Source: Trochalopteron elliotii
Taxonomy: Eukaryota; Chordata; Aves; Passeriformes; Leiothrichidae
Length of the DNA: 64,000 nucleotides
Assembly: GCA_024734555.1 (NCBI GenBank)
Contig: JANPWX010000209.1
Location: forward strand, 1,462,520-1,526,519
Direction of reading: 5' to 3'
Below, piece by piece: positions 29,201 to 39,317 of the stretch; the stretch's first letter is position 1; every line of letters starts with the position of its first letter. The notes under the pieces are model-generated. The model saw only the letters and a program-made list of their open reading frames with translations. It did no database searches and had not been told where the DNA came from. Made by a program: the position numbers and the translations under genes.

Positions 29201-32200
29201 GCCTCAACCTCCATTGCTGGAGGTAAGTCCCAAAGAACAGAAGGAATTTAACCATTCTTCCTAAATCTACTCTTGGCATATCCACAGAAATACTTAATAT
29301 TAGCTCAGAGAGTGTCAATCATGATAACTGGTTATTATAATGAATTAATGCTCATCAGAAACTCATTAGGACAATGACACTATAAATTCAAACTACATTG
29401 GACATCACAAACATGTGTGATAGGTATTTATTTTCAGTCCTTTATCCATCCTGACTGAAATTGTGATTGTGTGTAAAGTGCTGGAATTCAGCTAGAGGCA
29501 GGAGAATTACTGCAGTCACTGTCACAAAGGTTGATGACTCACCATAGACGGTGTGACACTTGGAGAAGAAAAGGCGCTCTTCAGTCAGGAGGAGCAAGCA
29601 GCAGTATACCGACCAGATGAGGATTTCATTTTTGCACGAGAGACACTCAAAGAGGAACTCTGCAAACACACACACACAAATAAGGTCACCCTGGTAAGAG
29701 GCAGGCTGCTCACAGTATGGCACAGCTGCTCCTAGAACAGAGCAGAGGAAGGAGGAGGAGGAAACAAAGAAACAGCAACAGCCACAGGGAGAACGGCTGT
29801 ACTATGAAATGGCAGGAATGGAGAACAGAGTAGATGCTCAGGGGTATGCTAGTCTTCAAAAAGAGGTGACTGGAGAGCAGAAACGCATGAGCAGGCATCT
29901 TCCCAGTACAAACTCAGTAGGAAGGAGCTGAATTGTGGATCTAGCCTTTGACACAAATGAAAAGCCACAAAGCAAGCTTTACCACAGATGCAGTGACCTT
30001 TTTTCCCTCATGACTTTTACATCTCACGAAGAATTTGTATCATGAAAGTATTTCTGTCTTTTGGGATTACAGAGAAATAATAAACCATCTCCCATAGCTG
30101 CATTCTAAAGCTAAATCCTAGACCAAAGTCTGAGCAAACTTACAATATTTAGTGGAATGAGATGGAACCCCAGTCTGCTTAGGCTTGTATCTAAGGTCCT
30201 GCAAGAAGGACCTTGACCTCAAAGACTTGACCAAATTCTCTCTGTGGAAACTCCATTCTGCCTGGTGACACCTTCTAAATGTTCAGTTGAAAACATACTC
30301 TCCCCTCCTACTCCTAAAATCACCTGGTGTAAAATCGCCACCACATTATGCCATCGCTGGATTTCATGGAGCCAGCCTGATCCCTAAACCAAACAGCTAG
30401 GGGCAGCTTTGATACTGGGGAATGAATAGTAAGATGCTACTGGATTTATTCACCTGGGACATCTGCATGGATAAAAGCAGGACCATATCTGCTAGGAGAG
30501 TGAACCAGCACTGCAGCCATACAGTGAGAACTTGCTGCCTGTAACATCTCATCTCTGGTCAACAAGAGCTGTTTGGAAGCAAAAGTCAAAAGGAGAAAGG
30601 AAGTCAGCTATGCAGCTATGAGTAGGACACAGTTTGTTCTACTTTTTAAAATTTAAAACATAAATTAAGGTCTCTCTTTTGACATTTAGTTCACAGATTA
30701 AACTTGCTAAGGTAAGATAAAATGCTGAACCAAAGAGACTCAAAAAAGCACATGAGAACCACAACAGAGTAAATCATGAGTAAGAATAGTTCTTACTCAT
30801 GATAGGCTTAGTCATGCTGGTGCTGCATGTACTGTATCAGACCGCAAGTGTAAGTGAGTAAAATCGGCTAAGGTCAGGAGTAAAATTTTCCACATTCCAG
30901 GATGCAGGAATGAACAAGATGATCAATAGAGGCATCCCCAATTCTCAGTGCAGCCTCTGTTGCTGGTGTTGGTAACAGAACATTCTGCTTTTTTATATAT
31001 ACAGTGCCTTAGATAAAGGTTCATTACAGACCAGCAAATTATTTACATACACCAACAATTCACTACTAACTTTAATGTACTTTTAATTCACTACTAACTT
31101 TCACTATTAACTTCAGCAATTACCTTTTTGAGAACAAGTGGCAGTGGATTTTCCCCTTCTAAAAAATCAGGGTTCTCAGTCTCTTCCTCTGTCTTTGAAT
31201 TATTCATAAGAATAGATACAAAATGGTCAGATTTCAGCAGCTCCTTTAGCAAACCTGCAAAAGGGGGAGCAAGAATGAGCACAATACTGAACAGCACAGT
31301 AAGGATTATATTAACACATGAGTATTTACAGACTAGGACTTGTTGCCGACTTCCTCCCCTCTCTTGGAGGGCCTCACCTCCAGCTTAGGGAGCTTCTTCT
31401 TACTGTGTCCCCAGATACTGCCATGGACTCCCCTGTCTTACAACCCCTTGTTGTTGATACTTTTTGCTGGTCTGATCTGCTCTCTGTTCCTTCTCAGAGT
31501 CATAATATGTACATGGGCGCATCTCAGGAGCCCTCTACTTGCGTTATCTTCTGTTAGTAACCGTACCTTAAACTGTTCCGTGGGAGAGCTCGTGACCTGC
31601 ATTCTTCTCCAAGCAGACAGTGACTCGAATGACAAGACATTTTCTCTAGAACAATTCCTAGAGAACAGGCATTTAACTTCTTCTGTTTTCACAGGCTCTT
31701 ACAGAAACAGCTGTGCTCAGCTAAAGGGTACCCACACTCCAAAAAACACCCTCAGTATAACAGTATAGATCACTGCTACAGGTATTGATGAAAATCATCA
31801 GTACACATCAGTACAAATTCACAGGGGTATTGTCTGAGCTACAAAATTCTACTTTCAAAGGAATCATAATCTGTTTCTAGTAGTTGAGTAGATAAGCTGA
31901 GAAGCAATCCAGCTCCTGCTTGCCTCCTTCTAGAAAAATTAATTCCCTGGATGGTTTACAAACAAGCAATGTCAAAAAGGCTAAAATTGTGCTCCCCAGC
32001 AACAGCTAAAACATGCAGTTGGAAGGATAACTGCAAGAAAATGCCGCTTCCACATTAGCTCTATATCTAATTAACATGATGTTCCACATCTAAAGACTGT
32101 ATTTTTTAGACTCCATCCCACTGCTCTACAAAACCCACCTGCCCATGCACAGTATTTGCATTCAGACACTTTGAGGGATGATCAGGCCATAGCACAAGCT

Positions 32201-35200
32201 CTGAAGAGACTGAAGATTAGTCAGTGCTGGGCAAATGTGAGGCATCGGAACACGGGGGCTTGGGGGTGCTCAGCAGCAGATCTGGGCCACTTCATTGCCA
32301 TGGAGTAACAGAAGGGACTGATGACTTTGGACAAGCAGCATAAAGACCCTCTATGGAACGACCCACATTTAGAGCATCTTAAACCGGCCAAGGCTTTCTT
32401 CCTCATTCTAAGCCTTCCCTTTGCACGTTGCAGTTTCTCTCAGCAATGCCTTACCCAAACAATTAACCTGCAGCTCCTTTGTCTGCGCACATGCCAGGGT
32501 ATTCAAGAAGACACCACACAGCCTTTCTTCAAAGTGTCCTGAGAGCTGTTCTGTGCCACCAGGAGAGGAGTACAGCTTGCCATACAAGTAGCAGACAGCA
32601 GCTTTTATACCTTCATTTGGGTACGTCAAGCCCATCAGCAGATGATCCACTACATTACCTAGTATGAGGAACAGGAACAGCAAACATTCAGTGACATTTT
32701 AAAAGCACCAACCTACTTCCCTTAAAAACTTGCAAAAGCCTACTGGACAGACTGATGTATGCAGGTTAATGAATGCCACAATTAGGTGATGTGCTCAGCA
32801 TCATCTGTCCCTCTGAGTAGAGGTACAGTAGTAAACAGCTAGCGGAGCTTACTGTTCACCATACAAAGACCCATCATCCCAGCTCCCTCCACAAACAGTT
32901 CAGCTTGCTCACCGGACCCACAAGCACTGGATCAAGTAAAAAAAAAACCTAAATGTATGTTGCCTGTGAGGCAGACCCACAACCTCAGTTCACAGAGGCT
33001 GCTTTTGCCTGACTAGAAGAACGATAACCACCTATGAAGGTTCTGATGTTCTGACCTATATCGCAGGAGGCCTGACTGCCACTCTGACTTCTGGACAGGC
33101 TTCTTGTGTGGCCTTCATGAACATATCTGAGGACAGGGGAGTGAATGAATGCATGTGTACTAGGGCTGTGAATACCACCCTTCAGTGGGACATGACGTAC
33201 TACTCACTGTGCTTTACTACCAGGATATCAGCAAAGCCTGGGATAGCATCTGCCAGCTTGCCCAACAGAGAAAATGTGGGCAGGCTGTTTCTCATGGTAG
33301 TTGCTTTGCACAGCTGTAGAGGAGACAGAGAAGGAAAATGTTTCACTGATGCGGACACAGTCCGAAGGCAGAAATGCACCCAAACCATCAAGTTCTCAGT
33401 GATGTGCAATTTTCCAGAACAGGATCTTTTCCAAAGATGGGTCCTCTTCATCACTTATGATAAATCACAGGAAAACCCTGAATACCACACTTAGTCTCCA
33501 AAATGTCTTTAAATGAATTCAAGGAATTGCTTGCTTGTTGTTCCTTTTCCTCTTTCTCCCCTCCACCTCTTACATGAGCAGATGAACCAGATTAATTTCT
33601 CACCACTTTTGTTACATCCCTTTTTTTGTATCCCGTGGGACCATCATAAACTTAAGAATGAAGCGAGTAAGAGCCCAGGCTCTTACTTAAGGCACAGGCT
33701 GAAAAAGCTCCTCATATAACTGAAACAGTAAAGTAGGAAAACAATTATCTGAGGAAACCACACAGCTTCATAAAAGTATCATGACGACCTATGGCTGCAA
33801 GGCATCATGAGAAGAATATAAAAACTCCATGGTAGACACTAACACTGCCAACATCACAGCTGGGGAACTGGCATTAGGACATCCAAGATCAGGTTGGATG
33901 GGGCTTTGAGCAACACGGTCTGGTGGGAGGCATCCCTGCCCATGCCAGGAAGGCTGGAACTAGATGGTTTTTAAGGTCTCTTCCAACCCAAACCATTCTA
34001 TGATTCTGTGATCCCAGTCTTGCAGGGCGACTCATTCCTCAACCTCTGAAAGACTGGAAGGAAGGGGAAGAGAACTCATCTTCACTGACCTCCTTCTGAC
34101 TTTCACCCCAAATGCAGTGCAAGTACTGTTCCGACTTCAGCTCCACAACAAGCCGCACCAGAACTAGGCAGAAAAAACAGGATCAGTAATGCACACACAA
34201 GAGCACTCACAATCCATGTTCCACGGGGCTTTAGCAGACCAGTGAGCAAAGAGCTTAGAAATGAAATGAGCACGGATGTGCTGAGAGAGCAGGGTTACAG
34301 CAGCATTTGCACATTCCCAGCACTATTACTTCTGATAGCCCAGCTCAAGCTCTCTGAGCCATCATTCCAGCAGTCCTGCTTTGGCTGCACTACAAACCAG
34401 ACATGGAAATGAGCTGCAAGTGACAAACTGAGCCTCGGGGCAGCCAAGTAAACTAAGGAATCAGGAAAGAAAGGGGAGAAAACCCACCTAGCTTAAAAGC
34501 ATAAAAAATGATGGTAATTGAGTAGACCAGGCTTCCTACTGCATGAAAACTGGCCTTTAAAAATGCATCCTTCCAGAGAAGACATCAGAACTGAAACTGC
34601 TGAGGATCTTTAGACTCACACTCAGAGCTCCTCCTTCAGCTGCTGTCCCTCCTTCAAGTGTCCCTAAGGTAAGTGAAGTCTATCAGCCATGCGCCATTTC
34701 AGTTATCCCACACACCTTACCAGAAAACAAGGTCCAGTCACCAGAGTGGTGCTGTTCACCTCCCCAACCCCAAGTAAGTGCTATTATTATTGGTTCACTG
34801 AAATTTTAAGAACTCTGTCAGCTCTGTACTAATAAGAGGAATCAGCAAGAAATTATGTTTGCCAGGCAGTGACAACACATCACTTGGGGTTTCCCTAACA
34901 AAATCACAAGGGAGTTGCCTGATGCTGGCAGGCTGCCTGTGCCTCCACATATACCAGCAGGTCAGTTGCAAGAAGCAAAGTTCCTCTTCCAATACTTTTA
35001 GAACTGGCACCTGAATGTTCAGCAGATAAAATTTTGGCAATAGCCCCTTTACTGACACACAGCACACATTTCTACACAGGATTTGGTAAGGCTGTCTTGG
35101 ATGTAGCTTGCTGTCATGGCATGACTCATTTAGAAAATCTACACTTTTGATTCGTATCCTAGGAAAGCATTCTAAAAAGAAATACCAGAGACTTTTGGGT

Positions 35201-38200
35201 TCACCATTTCTTGGTATATTCAAGGCAATACCAGACCTACTTCAGCTACAGAGCTATGCATCTCAACAGAAGCATGTCTGAGACAGATGATTTATAGATG
35301 GTTTAATAGCCCCTTCTTGTCCCAAACTCTCAGAAACTTAAAAAACTTTCAAGACTTAAGCAACATTAATTAAAATTGCTCTGTTAGAGAGCATCCATCT
35401 CTCAACAGACCAGTAACATGACAGAAAGACTTCTCTACTTTTCAACCCCATTTCAAGCAAGTGTCTGAAATTTAAAATCCCTCTGGAAGAAGTCTGTCAT
35501 TTTACTTTTCACAGCTGGACACAAAATGCATCATTGCACTGCTGATATTGCGACTCAGCAGAGGTGCCCAGAGTTAATTGGACTGCAGAGATTCCTTAGA
35601 GAATGATGGATTCCTTCCATCAGCCCTGCAGATGTTTCCTTCAGTTTTCAAATGAGGGACTGCTCACAAAGAGAAATCTACAGCCTATACAGCTAAATCA
35701 CAAATACCCTGTACTCCTGAGGAGAAAGCAGTAGATCCCACAGATTTTCATTTGCTTTGGTCAGGTCCAAAGATGCCAAAGTTGAGGCACTGTTACCCAT
35801 CTGAATTCATGACACACACAAAACCTGTAAGAGAAGTGTTAAATATTTAAACATACATGCACTCCCCTGCCCCCCAGTACTGGAGCAGACCACTCATTTT
35901 TGTTGCATGGATATATATGGTCTTCCCCACTGAAGCTGTGTTGAAGCTGAGCATCTCACTATAGGTATCAGACCAGACAGATTCTCCCCTTCACAAACTG
36001 CCAGTAATTGAGATATGGCATTTGTCTCTCACCTTCAACTAATAGGTTCAGGGCACTGCTATCTTCCACAGAATGCAACATCCCTACAAGATAAACCACA
36101 ACAGGTCATGGAACTCATTTCTGCTTCTGATTATCAGTGCTGTAATTCCTTCTTGTTAAAAGAGATGATTTTTTTTTTTCCCAGAACTGGTATGTTTTCC
36201 CTGCTTGACATGACACCAGCCTGATTTTGTCAGACAAGCGTGGATACTCTCTGGGAGTATCGCAAAAGGTGCCTCCATAAGCAGGACACAGGGACAGGAG
36301 ACACTTGCTTCTCTTGCAAAATTTTTATGTGCTTTAGAGCTGAAGTCAACGGCTCCACCTATGTCAAGGAATATGTAATTGCTGCCACCACCATATCTCA
36401 CTGTGTGTACCCAGTATTATGCATCTGAAACAACACCCTATAATGCTGGAAGTCAAAGCCCAGCTGTGAGTTTTGTCCTTTGTGTCCTCCATTCTTATCA
36501 GTTACTATGAATAGTCTTCTCCCTCCACAGTACTGAAAAACCTGAAACTAAATCAGGTTTAAATTTAAACACCAGGTTTAAATGATCTGGAAACTATTCC
36601 AACATTAAATTGAACCTGAAGGCATCAAATTGAACCTGAAGGCATCACTTCACAAGTCTATTTTACAATGAGAACATAAGATTTGATATATTAAAATAAA
36701 TTACTGTCTCACTCTACCACACCCCAGCAGACAAGAAATTCTACCTCCCAGCCCCTTTCAACCTATAGCATCAGGCATATGGTTTGGATCCCCACTTCTG
36801 CCACACTAAATCACTTGTTTCAATACATCCAATCAAACTACCTCCCCTCTGAAGGCTGCATGATGTCTCAGAATTTTGATCAACTAAAGCAATGTTATGG
36901 AGGGAAAGAAATTATTTATTTCCTGTCTCATCTGCCCAATCCTTAGTAACTCTAGAAATGATTTGTATACAGCATTATCGAACATTACAATATTAGCTGC
37001 ATGAAATTCAGGCTTCTCTGAAATACACAACCTCATACATATTCCACACTCCACCTCTCTAAACCCTCTTTCTTCTGCCTGTGCTTACTCCAGTATTCTC
37101 TCTCCAAATGTATTTTCCTGAATTCACCACTAATACTTCCTCCAAAACACTGCTCAAACTTTTGGGGGGTCCCTCTTACATTCTTGCACCAAACAGAAAT
37201 TGGTTCATCCAAGCTGTATTGAAAATGAACACGCCATTATTTGTAGCCCCAAGCTTAGACTGGGATTCCAACTGCTCTAAGAGTTACACCAAGCAGAGTA
37301 AAACCCAAAGATGTCCTCAAACCACTCAATCATAAAGAGAATTCTCTTCTCAGAGAATTATTAAAGCAGACAAGAACACTGAATTGCAAGCACAGCATCC
37401 CTGTCTTCTAGGGTATTTTGTGTTAGGGCCATATAGTGTAGGGTTGAATTGGCTACAATCACCACTCTTTCCACTACTCTGAAGGATTATGTGTGCACAC
37501 ACTATTAAAAAAAAAAAAAAAGGTGCAATTAAGAGAATTAAAACTGCATAAAGCTCTGTTTCTAACAAAACTGCTTCTAAAATGTGCACAACAACACAAA
37601 TCAACTGTTTGAACTATTCGGTGTGTCAAGGCAGGGGCAGGGTATTGTAGGTTAATCTTCCCCAAAGAACAAGAATTATCTGTGATGTGCAGATGAGATG
37701 GTGGAATTAATGGAATCTGGTATATTTGCTCTTTGAAGGCACTCTTATTTCTACCCTCCACCTTTCCATTCCTGCTTTACTGTTCCCTCATTTAGACCAT
37801 TATTTCTTCTCTATCAAGATTTTAGATGTTTCAAAGACATCTCCCTGCTATGCAAACAGAAACCAGTAAGAGAAGTTCAAGATCACAGAGACCTACTAGA
37901 AAGATACTTTCTGACATCCTGCCAAACACTATTTCGCTGAGGCTGACTCACCAGAAAGCAGCAGATTTTAGCGGTACAGCAACAAAGACTTCTACAAATG
38001 TAAAATGGCGGTGCAAAAAACCCCACTACATTGATTTGTGGTTTGCACATTCGAAATCAAATCCTGCAACACGTTTTTAAGCTCACACTTTGATTTCTGT
38101 ATGAATCTTCATATAACTCCAGAGGCATGAGACCAGAATGGAGGGCATTCAGGAAAGAGCAAAATGCCAGGCACTCCCCATTCTCCAGAAGAACTTTACA

Positions 38201-38596
38201 GATACATCAAGAAAACTGCAAGAGCTTTATAAACATGCCAATCTTGCACCTTGGGGAATGAGAAAATTAATTAACCTATTCTAAATCAGTGACAGGCAGT
38301 TTTCTGCAGAGAGTAATTACACATTTAACATAACGGTGGAGTAGAGAGGTAAGCACCTCAATATTCTTTTGCTCTTTTTTGTGGCTTCAAATGTGGGGAA
38401 GCTTCACATGTATTCAACAAAAGGTAACTGCCTCCTCCCAGCTGCTGCACCAGGCCTCAGCAGAGCTCTTACCAAAGAGAGTTCCTATCAAGTGCATGCA
38501 CAGCCTCTCGTCTGGTGCCAGCAGCTGGACGACTGTCAGCGCCTGCCAGGCTAGGCCATCCTGGAGACGGGACAGGACGTACTTCTTGCGCACCAG
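721..38596 (-). CDS. MEI1: MEI1, meiotic double-strand-break formation protein 1 (28 exons seen; exon 1 missing)
   Basis: MEI1 is a nuclear germ-cell protein needed for programmed double-strand breaks at the start of meiotic recombination, in the same process as SPO11, REC114 and MEI4. That role is known for mammals. Identification rests on recalled human MEI1 motifs found exon by exon, such as CLFGKLYSSP-like [42 protein letters not shown] and KFSKKL. Coding exons on the minus strand, in gene order: 38473-38596, 34090-34163, 33208-33313, 32455-32658, 31124-31254, 30454-30568, 29543-29659, 28935-29034, 26324-26458, 25665-25779, 23997-24088, 22808-22949, 21346-21457, 20626-20686, 19302-19399, 18438-18612, 18180-18327, 17346-17618, 14134-14299, 11990-12094, 8754-8864, 8022-8203, 5576-5657, 4915-5120, 4100-4181, 2002-2108, 1056-1187, 721-888. 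They total 3,663 nt with matching phases throughout. Human MEI1 is about 1,274 residues, so the 5' end is short by roughly 50 residues, expected in the unseen first exon. The protein is leucine-rich and looks helical-repeat-like. Confidence 0.93.
6000..6062. repeat. Three-copy 21-bp minisatellite
   Basis: Three consecutive units share the core GAGCCAGGCAGC with a variable end. It lies in the MEI1 intron between exons 23 and 24. The repeated PGS pattern in its open frames is a by-product of the repeat, not evidence of coding. Confidence 0.85.
8983..10448 (+). mobile_element. Solo LTR (1,466 bp) with perfect 5-bp target duplication
   Basis: The element begins TGTGCTGG and ends CCACTACA, so it has TG...CA termini. 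It is flanked by ATGGT at 8978-8982 and again at 10449-10453. An AATAAA at 10298-10303, about 145 bp before the 3' end, sets the plus orientation. Its interior includes a CpG-rich segment (about 9140-9560) unlike the surrounding MEI1 intron. No internal retroviral coding region is present, so this is a recombination remnant of an endogenous retrovirus. A 5-bp duplication suits ERVL-type elements. The family name was not searched. Confidence 0.88.
17346..26458 (-). CDS. MEI1: MEI1 central block, exons 10-19
   Basis: This block encodes the middle of MEI1. Readable landmarks are [12 protein letters not shown] (exon 10), [18 protein letters not shown] (11), [16 protein letters not shown] (12), [16 protein letters not shown] and SLCIPMVM (13), MRNKFSKKL (14), [16 protein letters not shown] (15), [11 protein letters not shown] and [12 protein letters not shown] (17), [15 protein letters not shown] (18), and [18 protein letters not shown] (19). 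Exon 12 has two nearby AG acceptors. Only the downstream one, ending the exon at 24088, keeps phase. Exon 16 (19302-19399) ends in a GC rather than a GT donor. The intron between exons 17 and 18 is only 110 bp. The longest coding exon, 19 (273 bp), is in phase 0 at both ends. Confidence 0.93.
19302..19399 (-). CDS. MEI1: MEI1 exon 16 with non-canonical GC splice donor
   Basis: The exon reads [19 protein letters not shown] and on to TSSQE, matching the MEI1 stretch before the SELLQ motif of the next exon. The base sequence at its end is GAGG followed by gcaagt. Using this GC donor leaves phase 1, which joins the next exon (18438-18612, starting AGCAAGAG) to give Q-E-E-Q-E-M-S-E-L. The nearest GT, four bases downstream, would leave phase 2 and break the frame. 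The GC donor is therefore the only splice I can reconcile. GC-AG introns are a known minority class handled by the U2 spliceosome. Confidence 0.8.
28935..38596 (-). CDS. MEI1: MEI1 N-terminal block, exons 2-9
   Basis: This block covers the first visible third of the protein. Exon 2 (38473-38596) follows a CCGTAG acceptor and reads [20 protein letters not shown] onward. It ends in phase 1 and joins exon 3 (34090-34163, [12 protein letters not shown]) across a 4.3-kb intron, the longest in the gene. Exons 4-9 are the most clearly MEI1-like: [17 protein letters not shown] (exon 4), [16 protein letters not shown] (5), [15 protein letters not shown] (6), AAVLVHSP and AFIHADVP (7), SKCHTVYG (8), [14 protein letters not shown] (9). 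Donors are standard GT. Exon 3 is short (74 bp) and has the weakest homology support, but it is the only phase-compatible candidate I found between exons 2 and 4. An extra exon in intron 2 is not excluded. Confidence 0.88.
30773..30803. repeat. Perfect inverted repeat, 14-bp stem with 3-nt loop
   Basis: The arm ATCATGAGTAAGAA is followed by TAG and its exact reverse complement. It lies in the MEI1 intron between exons 6 and 7. The stem is AT-rich. It could fold as an RNA hairpin or DNA cruciform, but no function is known to me. Confidence 0.9.
31057..31101. repeat. 17-bp direct repeat near a MEI1 splice donor
   Basis: AATTCACTACTAACTTT occurs at 31057-31073 and 31085-31101. The second copy ends 22 bp from the start of MEI1 exon 6 (31124), that is, just inside the intron past the donor. 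Confidence 0.9.
33891..34012 (+). mobile_element. CR1 LINE 3'-end fragment
   Basis: It runs from AGGTTGGATGGGGCTTTGAG through CTCTTCCAACCCAAACC to the CR1-type tail ATTCTATGATTCTGTGAT. This is the 5'-truncated 3' end of a CR1 retrotransposon, the main LINE of birds and reptiles, in plus orientation. It lies in MEI1 intron 3, only 78 bp from exon 3. Confidence 0.85.
34164..38472 (-). other. MEI1: MEI1 intron 2
   Basis: This 4.3-kb intron separates exon 2 from exon 3. It is AT-rich and non-coding, with a perfect two-copy 20-bp tandem repeat at 36607-36646 and a poly(A) run at about 37508-37521. The longest open frame (minus strand, around 34795-35223) has no phase-compatible splice sites with its neighbours. 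The other MEI1 introns likewise show no second gene. Confidence 0.6.
36607..36646. repeat. Perfect two-copy 20-bp tandem repeat
   Basis: The unit AAATTGAACCTGAAGGCATC is present twice head to tail without mismatch, in MEI1 intron 2. Confidence 0.95.
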
Positions 38597-39317
38597 CTAC
38601 GGAGCAAACACAGCAGCCCGTTAGGCCTTGGGCCCGACCCCCGCGCTGCTCCCACTACCCTGAGGGGAAAGGGCCACCAGGGCCCGGGTGCTGAGGTGAC
38701 AGAGCTGGCCAAGGGCCACACCAGCTGGGCCCCGGCCCCAAACTGAGCGCCGAAGAGCGGCAGCCAGACCAGCGGTGCGGGGCACGCCGGGGAGGTGGGG
38801 NNNNNNNNNNNNNNNNNNNNNNNNNNNNNNNNNNNNNNNNNNNNNNNNNNNNNNNNNNNNNNNNNNNNNNNNNNNNNNNNNNNNNNNNNNNNNNNNNNNN
38901 NNNNNNNNNNNNNNNNNNNNNNNNNNNNNNNNNNNNNNNNNNNNNNNNNNNNNNNNNNNNNNNNNNNNNNNNNNNNNNNNNNNNNNNNNNNNNNNNNNNN
39001 NNNNNNNNNNNNNNNNNNNNNNNNNNNNNNNNNNNNNNNNNNNNNNNNNNNNNNNNNNNNNNNNNNNNNNNNNNNNNNNNNNNNNNNNNNNNNNNNNNNN
39101 NNNNNNNNNNNNNNNNNNNNNNNNNNNNNNNNNNNNNNNNNNNNNNNNNNNNNNNNNNNNNNNNNNNNNNNNNNNNNNNNNNNNNNNATGTGCGACTCCG
39201 CCCACCGCGGAAACGGCGGCTCCGCCCCGGACCGCCTCCCTTCCGGCGGCCGCAGCAGCGCTCCCGCCTCTTCCCTCGCAGCGCGCTCAGGGCGACAGCA
39301 GCTACCACGCCGCGGCC
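38597..39317. promoter_or_regulatory. Divergent CpG-rich MEI1/SNU13 promoter, interrupted by a gap
   Basis: The minus-strand MEI1 and plus-strand SNU13 genes point away from each other across this interval. The readable parts (38620-38800 and 39188-39317) are strongly GC- and CpG-rich, as in a CpG-island promoter. An ETS-like CTTCCGG element is at about 39240, and the SNU13 start lies in the context GCGGCCATGG. The 387 N bases at 38801-39187 hide the core of the region, so transcription start sites cannot be placed. MEI1 exon 1 should be here. A pyrimidine-rich stretch at 39260-39290 may be the SNU13 transcript start, but this is inference. Confidence 0.65.
38801..39187. other. Assembly gap (387 N)
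   Basis: This is a run of undetermined bases flanked on both sides by very GC-rich sequence. GC-rich promoter DNA is a usual cause of such gaps in bird assemblies. It most likely contains MEI1 exon 1 with its start codon, or part of it. Confidence 0.98.

Noticed and set aside
34795..35223. 142-codon minus-strand open frame in MEI1 intron 2 with an exon-like leucine-rich stretch
   Set aside because: No donor in the right phase links it to exon 3, and the exon 2 to exon 3 junction is already in phase. A second reading frame of the same DNA looks equally protein-like, so the impression is not reliable.
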